In this document: positions 58,315 to 64,000 of the stretch, piece by piece | Layout: every line of letters starts with the position of its first letter | Position numbering within the stretch: the stretch's first letter is position 1 | Origin: an uncultured Alphaproteobacteria bacterium | GTDB taxonomy: Bacteria > Pseudomonadota > Alphaproteobacteria > RF32 > CAG-239 | Direction: 5' to 3' | Length of the DNA stretch: 64,000 nucleotides | Assembly: GCA_910587405.1 (NCBI GenBank) | Contig: CAJUKS010000005.1 | Span: forward strand, 1-64,000 | Program-made: the position numbers and the translations under genes | Notes under the pieces: generated by a model | The model's database searches: none | Seen by the model: only the letters and a program-made list of their open reading frames with translations | Told to the model about the DNA's origin: nothing

Positions 58315-59848
58315 GGCGAGCGCCCTTTTTGGCAAGCGGCGCAAACCGGGTCAGTTCGGTCAGGCGATAGCCGGTATAAGTTCCCAGCAGCATCACAATA
58401 AACAAAATCACCAGATTATACTCGTTAAAGGCAAACATGATATGACGGATGTATTCGTTAACGATCACAAAATAAGTAATCACCGCCACCAACACGCTGT
58501 AAACGATTTCTTTGGTCGCGTTAACGGCCCCGTCTTCTTCCCAGGTGATTGACGCGCGTTCAATGATCCATGCCATAATGATAATCGGGAAAAACAGCGC
58601 CGAAGAAGCAATTTCCCACTTCCATTGATAACCGACGATCGCCAGAGCCTGCATAATCAAAATCACAAAAATGACCACGGCCGAAATACGCGGCACCAAC
58701 AACAGATTAAGACGCGACAGCGCTGCCCGGATCAACAGTCCGATCCCGATAATCACCGAAAAACAAATCAACCCCGGCCAAAATCCGGTTTTAACCAGCG
58801 ACATTGAAATCAGCATCGGCGTAAAAGTCCCCATCGTCTGAATTCCCACCACATTGCGCATCAAAACCACCGTCAAAATCGCCAGCGGAAAGATCATCAG
58901 CCATTTAAGGGCATTTTGCTCATTAAGCGGCAGATTATAAATCGAATAGTCAAACCAGTTGCGGCTGTGAGACAATTCGGCGCGATGCCCGGCCATCCGG
59001 AACGACGAACGGATCGACTTCATAACCGAGAATTTGGCAACCGAATCCGTTCCTCCTTCCAAATCAACCAACGACTGATTACCGCGCTGAAAGATAATAA
59101 AATCACCCGGCAACCCTTTTTTTCCGGTTTCCAGATTATAAACCTTCCACATCCCTTTGTTATAAACTTCCAGCATAATGTCCGGCACCAGCGTTTTCTT
59201 GGCTTCGGCAAGCTTAATCCCGCGTACCATCCGCCCCGACACGCCTTTCAAAGCCAACAAATCCAAAACGGCCTGTGCGGTTGCTTTCGGCGTCCGCGGC
59301 GCCGCAACAAACGATTGTACCGTTTCATCAGGCGGCGTTTGGTTAAACAAAGCGATAATCTGCTGAACTTCGTCCCCTTCCCGGGCCGCCGCCGTCTCCA
59401 GCAGTTGGGCAGCCAGCGCCGACGTCTGTTCGTCCATTACCGGCTTTTGGGGTTTTGCCGGCGCTGCCGCTTCCGTTTTGCCGCGGCTGTCAACATTATC
59501 ATAGAGCAAAATGCGATAATAAATATCCTGCGGTCTTTTCCGAGGCGCTGACGAGACAATCACCCGATCGCTTTTCTTCTCAATTGTATATTTCGGTGCG
59601 ACGATATCTTCATCAAGAATCTTAAAGCCGTCAATTTTCCCCGGCCGCGCCAGCGAGACCGTAATTTTGCGGCCGTCCGGAACAAAACTGACATGTTCCT
59701 CAATCGTCCATACGTCGGTGGTCTTGCTGGGCGTAAAGTTAAACCCCCAATACATCACTTTATAGTAGGTGCTGAAACCGGCATAAAGCAGCGACAACAA
59801 CAACCCGATCGTTAAAAAGGTCCTTACTGATTTCAATTTTTTTAACAT
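58307..59848 (-). CDS. Inactive-transglutaminase / 7TM protein (rloB-type)
   Basis: 513 residues. N-terminal membrane helix (about 13-30), a periplasmic transglutaminase-like domain without visible Cys-His-Asp triad (about 35-280), then about seven membrane helices (ALKWLMIFPLAILTVVLMRNVVGIQTMGTFTPMLISMSLV onward). This matches the paired Transglut_i_TM and 7TM_transglut families. Expected to form a membrane complex with the ATP-grasp ligase that overlaps it. Confidence 0.87.
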   Translation of the reverse strand: MLKKLKSVRTFLTIGLLLSLLYAGFSTYYKVMYWGFNFTPSKTTDVWTIEEHVSFVPDGRKITVSLARPGKIDGFKILDEDIVAPKYTIEKKSDRVIVSSAPRKRPQDIYYRILLYDNVDSRGKTEAAAPAKPQKPVMDEQTSALAAQLLETAAAREGDEVQQIIALFNQTPPDETVQSFVAAPRTPKATAQAVLDLLALKGVSGRMVRGIKLAEAKKTLVPDIMLEVYNKGMWKVYNLETGKKGLPGDFIIFQRGNQSLVDLEGGTDSVAKFSVMKSIRSSFRMAGHRAELSHSRNWFDYSIYNLPLNEQNALKWLMIFPLAILTVVLMRNVVGIQTMGTFTPMLISMSLVKTGFWPGLICFSVIIGIGLLIRAALSRLNLLLVPRISAVVIFVILIMQALAIVGYQWKWEIASSALFFPIIIMAWIIERASITWEEDGAVNATKEIVYSVLVAVITYFVIVNEYIRHIMFAFNEYNLVILFIVMLLGTYTGYRLTELTRFAPLAKKGARHV

Positions 59849-59878
59849 ACGCAGTCCTCAACCACAAATAATGCCGGC

Positions 59879-60445
59879 TCAGCGCAGGGTGTTGGCAAGC
59901 GAAGTGTCGACGATTGCCCGGCCGGTCAGGATGTTGCGTCCGATCAGCCCCTGATAATTAAAGCGGTCACGTTCCGCCAGCGAAAATTGTTCTTTAATGA
60001 TTTCATCGCCCATTTTGATATCCATCACCACCACAATCCGCTCTTCGCGGCCGTTGATGCGCTTAACCTTGGGCTGACGTTTGATTTTCTTCTCAAAATG
60101 ATGCCTCTCTCCGCTTTCCCGGTTTACCAAATCGAAAGCCACCCATTTTTCGCCGTCGCGTTCAAACAAACGGTGATTGTCGGTATCGATCGAAGACGTT
60201 TCGGCACCGGTGTCAATACGCGACAAAAACGGAGATTTCATCGGCAGAAAATAAACCGGTTCCACCGCGCCGATAACTTTCAACTGACGCTTTACCGGCT
60301 GTGGTTTCGGTTTGCTGATTTTGCTTTCCGGCATTCTCACCTCCACGCCCGGCACAATTGCGGGCCTGATTTCCTGCCGGTTTTGGCAGCCGCTCACAAC
60401 CAACAACGCCGCGGCAAAGGTTATCTTAAACAAAATATTAGCCAT
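59879..60445 (-). CDS. Retropepsin-like aspartic protease lipoprotein (rloA-type)
   Basis: 188 residues from the ATG at 60445, chosen because MANILFKITFAAALLVVSGC is a clean lipoprotein signal with lipobox VSGC; the frame runs open to 60898 but its extra part is poor. SPFLSRIDTGAETSSIDTDNH carries the D-T-G-A retropepsin catalytic motif, and FNYQGLIGRNIL the flap-side motif. Family formerly called ATP-dependent zinc protease. It is 30 bp upstream of the 7TM gene: the three-gene operon order is A, B, C. Confidence 0.87.
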   Translation of the reverse strand: MANILFKITFAAALLVVSGCQNRQEIRPAIVPGVEVRMPESKISKPKPQPVKRQLKVIGAVEPVYFLPMKSPFLSRIDTGAETSSIDTDNHRLFERDGEKWVAFDLVNRESGERHHFEKKIKRQPKVKRINGREERIVVVMDIKMGDEIIKEQFSLAERDRFNYQGLIGRNILTGRAIVDTSLANTLR

Positions 60446-60589
60446 ATCATCTCTTTGATGTATTGTTTTTAATGTATCTTTATTTATCTTCAAATATATC
60501 CAAATGTAAAGCAAAAAAAAATTTACTGTGATCACTTTTTTAATGACTTTTTTTCTAAAAACCGCTATATTTGTACAAAATTGAGAATC

Positions 60590-61633
60590 ATGATCAGAAT
60601 GAAGAAAAAAATGCCGTCCGACAAAACAAAATCCTCTAAAATTTTGAAAATAAAATTCCGCAAAAATCTCTACCGCCTGCGTAAGTTTTTCGCCGGACTG
60701 ACAATGGCGGGAACAGTGGCATCCTCCCCGCTCAACGTTCAGGCTCAGGATAATATGGAAAAACCTTCCCGCAGCCCGGCGGATACCGGCATGTTTGTCG
60801 CTGACAATCATGCTCCTCTCAACGCTTCCGTCGGAGCGGAAGAAATGCTCGCTTACGGCAGACTGATCGAAGTCGATATCCAAAATGAAATCAACCAACG
60901 CGCCGACTGGTTAGTCAACGAGTATCTGAAAGCCACCTCCAAGCATCTCAAAGCCATCAAAAAGGCGACGGCAAACGGACAAAAAACGACTTATGTCAAA
61001 AACAATTTTTTCAATATCGTTTATCCCAACGGCGGCCTGTCGGGCAAAAACAACTATTGCATCACCGCCATTAACCGCGCTTTGATCGATGCCAACCGTT
61101 GCGGCGATTTCAACAAAGTGTTGCCGCAGTATGATACCGAAGGTGCGCAGGCCGTCGAATGCAATCGTTTCATCGCCTACCTGACCCGGAAAGGTTTTGG
61201 GGACTGCATCCGGCAAGGTACAATCAATACTGCCGACCTTGAACCGGGAGATATCGTCATGACACCCCGCGGCGGCGGTTATTTTCACGCCACCACCTAC
61301 ATCGGCAACGGCAAAGTCCGCAGTTTCAACAGCGACGGAGAATGGGCTTTGAAAAAACGCAGCGGCATCGTGATCAAGCTTCGCCATATCGCGCAAAAAG
61401 CAATTTTGCTCGAATTGCAAAACAAGCGCCTGATTGATGTTGAAAAAGGCAACCCGCAGGTCGTCCCGATACAGGACGCCCAGAAAATGATGCAGTTTTT
61501 CTACAAAGGGCGCAAAACAGATAACAACGGCTCGCGGACAATGGCTGCCCTTCGAATCCAGACCCCGCATTACCTTGCGGCGGCAGCAACCCGCCGTTCC
61601 TACACCGCACGCCGGAACGGGTGGGAAATATAA
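60590..61633 (+). CDS. Secreted NlpC/P60- or CHAP-like cysteine hydrolase candidate
   Basis: 347 residues from the ATG at 60590 (60599 is also possible). A basic N-terminus followed by a hydrophobic segment ending in VQAQD suggests export. Around residues 148-255: NNYCITAINRALID (candidate catalytic Cys), LEPGDIVMTPRGGGYFHATTYIGNGKVRSFNSDGEW (candidate His and Asn). This order is that of papain-fold peptidoglycan amidases. No cell-wall-binding repeats are present. Probably remodels or cleaves peptidoglycan. Confidence 0.7.
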   Translation: MIRMKKKMPSDKTKSSKILKIKFRKNLYRLRKFFAGLTMAGTVASSPLNVQAQDNMEKPSRSPADTGMFVADNHAPLNASVGAEEMLAYGRLIEVDIQNEINQRADWLVNEYLKATSKHLKAIKKATANGQKTTYVKNNFFNIVYPNGGLSGKNNYCITAINRALIDANRCGDFNKVLPQYDTEGAQAVECNRFIAYLTRKGFGDCIRQGTINTADLEPGDIVMTPRGGGYFHATTYIGNGKVRSFNSDGEWALKKRSGIVIKLRHIAQKAILLELQNKRLIDVEKGNPQVVPIQDAQKMMQFFYKGRKTDNNGSRTMAALRIQTPHYLAAAATRRSYTARRNGWEI

Positions 61634-61643
61634 ACAAGTTCAA

Positions 61644-61670
61644 AGCCCCGGCATTGCCGGGGCTCTCTTT
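61644..61670 (+). terminator. Terminator after the papain-fold gene
   Basis: AGCCCCGGC, loop ATT, GCCGGGGCT then CTCTTT. Confidence 0.75.
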
Positions 61671-61691
61671 GACACATTGCCCTTTTCCGTC

Positions 61692-62921
61692 TCAGAAAAA
61701 GAAACTGGCACGCAGACTGACCACGGTATCATAATCCGATTTTCGGTTAAGAGCCGGATCAATGTAAAACTGAACATCCGGCGTCAAAGTCATCCATTTC
61801 GATATTCCCCAGGCCCAATAGGCTTCCACCACCTTTTCGCTGCTGTGATAAATTTTATCGCCCACGGCGGCTTCGTCAATTTTGTTATAGGCAAAAGCCA
61901 ATCCGATCTGATCCAGCGGATTGCGATCAAGCGGATTATTGTAAACCATACCCAGCACCCAGGACTGGTTAATTGTGGCCACCGACCCCGAAACACCGTT
62001 AATGCGTCCGAATACCGCCAGTTTTTCGCCGATATTCTGATTAACGTTAAGCGACCAGCCGTTCGTGGTCTGTTGCTGTTCTTTTACCCATGGCTGATTA
62101 TATAACAAAACCGAAATCTGAGTTTCGCCGACACCTTTAATCGTCGGGGTATAGGAAACATAACCAAAGGTGGTATAATGTTTTTCGTCAAGATGATTGA
62201 CTCTGACACTGATGGCATCGACGTTCGTCGCATCCTGAGCCCCGACGGCAAACGTCCATTCCGAATTCGGAGTCGCCTGCATATAGGCACCCACCCCGGC
62301 GGTCGAATACGTTGAGCTGGCATTCTGTGACAAAGCAAAATTGATAAAGTTCACCTGCTGGTTGGAATCATATTGAGTGCCGTCAAAGTTATACAGCGGA
62401 AACTGCCCCGCCGCTACGGTAAGCCATTTCCATGAACCGCCGAGCTGATAACTGTAATAAAGTTCGTCAAACTCGTTTGACTTGGTGCTGTAGTCGTTAA
62501 TGTCACTCACCACACCGATGTTACTGCCGATCCGGGCCGCCGAAGAACCGCCGTAACGGACAATGTTGTATGCAAAATTCAGGGTTCCGGTTCCATACTC
62601 GTTGTCAAAAGTCGTCCAGGTAAAACTCGGATAAATCATCGTTTGATAAGCGGTTTTGCGACCGTTCGGCGCGCCCCGCTGCGGCATATAAGAAACGTCG
62701 ACCGAGTAGTCAAAGCCATATTTTTTGTTCAAATAATCCTTAAAATCGGCATAATCCTTGCCAAAATCGCTGAACGAAAAATGCCGACGCGGCTGTGACA
62801 CGTTATCCGGTTGGCGGGCTCCGCGCGGCAGACTGGCAGCGGGGATCGCCGAAGCGGCAGCGGCATGCGCAAAAAACGTTCCGATCAGGCTGCCGATTAA
62901 CAAATACTGTTTTTTTGTCAT
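61692..62921 (-). CDS. OprB-family carbohydrate-selective porin
   Basis: 409 residues. Signal peptide 1-25. YLNKKYGFDYSVDVSYMPQRG at the start of the mature protein, then amphipathic strands of a 16-strand barrel (WLTVAAGQFPLYNFDGTQYDSNQQVNFINFALSQN, VGAYMQATPNSEWTFAVGAQD, SWKWL, VVEAYWAWGISKWMTLTPDVQFYIDP), and a C-terminal SLRASFFF ending in Phe. OprB porins admit glucose and related sugars through the outer membrane. Confidence 0.88.
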   Translation of the reverse strand: MTKKQYLLIGSLIGTFFAHAAAASAIPAASLPRGARQPDNVSQPRRHFSFSDFGKDYADFKDYLNKKYGFDYSVDVSYMPQRGAPNGRKTAYQTMIYPSFTWTTFDNEYGTGTLNFAYNIVRYGGSSAARIGSNIGVVSDINDYSTKSNEFDELYYSYQLGGSWKWLTVAAGQFPLYNFDGTQYDSNQQVNFINFALSQNASSTYSTAGVGAYMQATPNSEWTFAVGAQDATNVDAISVRVNHLDEKHYTTFGYVSYTPTIKGVGETQISVLLYNQPWVKEQQQTTNGWSLNVNQNIGEKLAVFGRINGVSGSVATINQSWVLGMVYNNPLDRNPLDQIGLAFAYNKIDEAAVGDKIYHSSEKVVEAYWAWGISKWMTLTPDVQFYIDPALNRKSDYDTVVSLRASFFF

Positions 62922-63099
62922 TATCTTTCCCTCTTGTCCGAAATTAAAATCTTTTTCAATTTAAATGCAAAAATCAAAATATAAAGGACAGGCCTGCGCT
63001 TTTACATCTTTAGTATAACCGCCGCTTGAAAAAAACGGGGCGCTAATTACCTCATAGCCTGTAAAAACACAAAACAATTTTTTATAAAGGAGAAACACT
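62922..63099. promoter_or_regulatory. Divergent promoter region of the porin and arginine decarboxylase genes
   Basis: AT-rich 178 bp between divergent starts. AAAGGAG precedes the decarboxylase ATG. I see no clear consensus hexamers. Confidence 0.4.
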
Positions 63100-63681
63100 A
63101 TGACAGAAGGCGTTCGTTACCCGACCTTGGCATTTCAAACCGGCGGCGTCGGACAGGCTGATGAAGGAATTCCGCCGCAACCTTTCGAAACTTTCTGCTA
63201 CGATTCGGCTCTGTTGCAGGCCAAAATCGAAAACTTCAACGTCGTCCCCTACACCTCGGTTCTGCCGAAGGAATTGTTCGGTAACATCGTACCGGTCGAC
63301 AAAGTCGTCAACCAGTTCAAACATGGTGCGGTTCTGGAAGTCATTATGGCCGGCAACGGCGCCAGCCGCGACAACCATAAGGCAATTGCGACCGGTATCG
63401 GCGTTTGCTGGGGCAAAGACGACAAGGGCGAACTGATCGGCGGCTGGGCTGCCGAATATGTCGAATATTTCGATACATATATTGACGATGACATCGCCAA
63501 AACCCATTGTGAAATGTGGCTGAACCGCTCGCTGAATCACGAACTCGAAATCCGCGGCGTTCAGAAACACAGCGAATTTCAACTGTACCACAACTACCTG
63601 AACATCACCCAGCAGTTTGGTTACAGTCTGACTTGCCTTGGCTTCCTGAATTTTGAACATGCAGATCCGGCCAAGGTTTAA
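63100..63681 (+). CDS. Pyruvoyl-dependent arginine decarboxylase
   Basis: 193 residues. The proenzyme cleaves itself before a Ser, which becomes the pyruvoyl group. Here YTSVLPKELFG places Ser at residue 53, the position used in the archaeal PvlArgDC, preceded by Thr rather than Ser. VLEVIMAGNGASRDNHKAIATGIGVCW and GGWAAEYVEYFD (active-site Glu region) also match. It converts arginine to agmatine with proton uptake, a means of acid resistance in Chlamydia and a polyamine route in archaea. Confidence 0.9.
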   Translation: MTEGVRYPTLAFQTGGVGQADEGIPPQPFETFCYDSALLQAKIENFNVVPYTSVLPKELFGNIVPVDKVVNQFKHGAVLEVIMAGNGASRDNHKAIATGIGVCWGKDDKGELIGGWAAEYVEYFDTYIDDDIAKTHCEMWLNRSLNHELEIRGVQKHSEFQLYHNYLNITQQFGYSLTCLGFLNFEHADPAKV

Positions 63682-63747
63682 TCGGCTTTGATGAAGACAA
63701 TTGAGTTTGTCAGATCTCAGTTGTTTTGAGAAGCTGATCCCGAACGT

Positions 63748-63788
63748 GAGGCGGAACAATCTTTAACCGGTTGCTTCGCCTCCTTTCG
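63748..63788 (+). terminator. Possible terminator after the decarboxylase
   Basis: GAGGCG (63748-63753) pairs with CGCCTC (63777-63782) around a large loop that includes AACCGGTT; CTTTCGTT follows. Weak. Confidence 0.4.
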
Positions 63789-63820
63789 TTAGAATCAATT
63801 TTACAAAAAAGGATGTAAAA

Positions 63821-64000
63821 ATGACTGATAAAAATAATATTTTCCACCCGGATGCAGCGTGCGGCAGTTCGGGAATCCGTACCACCGCCGCTGCCGGAAA
63901 AAACGACTTTTCCCGAAGCGAAACACTGTATGACGGCTCTCACAACGATAGTGTTGCTGCCTCCAACCATGTTTCCCATCCGGACACGCCGCAAAACTCA
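63821..64000 (+). CDS. N-terminal 60 codons of a gene running off the right edge
   Basis: ATG with AAGGATG 8 bases upstream; open to the window end. The seen part (MTDKNNIFHPDAACGSSGIR onward) is polar, Ser/His/Asn-rich and probably disordered, with no membrane helix yet. Its place after an arginine decarboxylase would suit an arginine/agmatine exchanger with a cytosolic head, but nothing in the visible part shows it. Confidence 0.6.
   Translation, partial: MTDKNNIFHPDAACGSSGIRTTAAAGKNDFSRSETLYDGSHNDSVAASNHVSHPDTPQNS

Noticed and set aside
59879..60898. 339-residue version of the retropepsin-like protein
   Set aside because: The extra N-terminus is poor sequence antisense to the next gene; the lipoprotein signal at 60445 is clearly the start.
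1..64000. CRISPR arrays, rRNA genes, transposases, restriction-modification sets
   Set aside because: None seen. The repeats at 8.9-9.1 kb and in the autotransporter are too few or coding, and are not spacer-separated.

Overview
The window looks like a chromosomal segment of a Gram-negative alphaproteobacterium. The main evidence is the gene group yebC, ruvC, ruvA, ruvB, ybgC, tolQ, tolR, tolA on one strand, which is the arrangement usual in that class, together with an OprB-type porin, several outer-membrane barrels and an EptA-type lipid A modifier. The mixed environmental gene set fits uncultured host-associated (gut) alphaproteobacteria, but that placement is inference from gene content only.

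Layout. 1-1.4 kb: the start of a large repeat-built autotransporter (minus strand, runs off the left edge) behind a perfect 40-bp inverted repeat. 1.4-8.9 kb: two membrane proteins, tolA/R/Q, a convergent lipoprotein gene, ybgC, ruvB and ruvA. 8.9-11.1 kb: an unusual, nearly gene-free stretch that splits ruvA from ruvC. It holds duplicated copies of the ruvA leader, about 700 bp of pyrimidine-only-like DNA, a candidate structured RNA and one small XRE regulator. 11.1-21.6 kb: ruvC, yebC, a lipoprotein, prmA, an M24 aminopeptidase, a thioredoxin-like protein, a PilT-like ATPase, a MATE pump, a phosphoesterase, a MerR regulator, and a tRNA-Thr whose 3' end and terminator are duplicated. 21.8-25.7 kb: a Mpi-type serine recombinase next to an outer-membrane barrel, small unknown proteins, a 38-residue cysteine-rich metallothionein-like protein missed by ordinary ORF cut-offs, and a HAD hydrolase. 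25.8-26.1 kb: a second pyrimidine tract.

26.9-41.7 kb: a prophage remnant, entirely on the minus strand and abutting the 3' end of tRNA-Gln. From the tRNA it reads: the C-terminal 2 kb-codon part of a giant polyvalent virion protein (frame open across the tRNA, so 5'-truncated), an outer-membrane barrel moron with its own promoter and terminator, a promoter/attenuated leader, an antirepressor-like gene, an Ile-rich leader peptide with terminator, a podovirus-type tail-fibre module, small unknown genes and a compact lysis cassette (holin candidates, SleB-type endolysin, overlapping spanins). No integrase, terminase, portal or capsid gene is in the window, so it cannot be a complete phage.

41.8-64 kb: ordinary chromosome with a glycosyltransferase, aspS, rnd, a Sua5-type gene, an HNH-like protein of unknown role, pepA, a PmrAB-like two-component system divergent from eptA with tandem candidate response-regulator boxes between them, a cyclophilin, a three-gene ATP-grasp / inactive-transglutaminase / retropepsin-like set, a secreted papain-fold candidate, an OprB porin, a pyruvoyl-dependent arginine decarboxylase, and the start of one more gene at the right edge.

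No rRNA operon, CRISPR array, transposase or complete insertion sequence was recognised.
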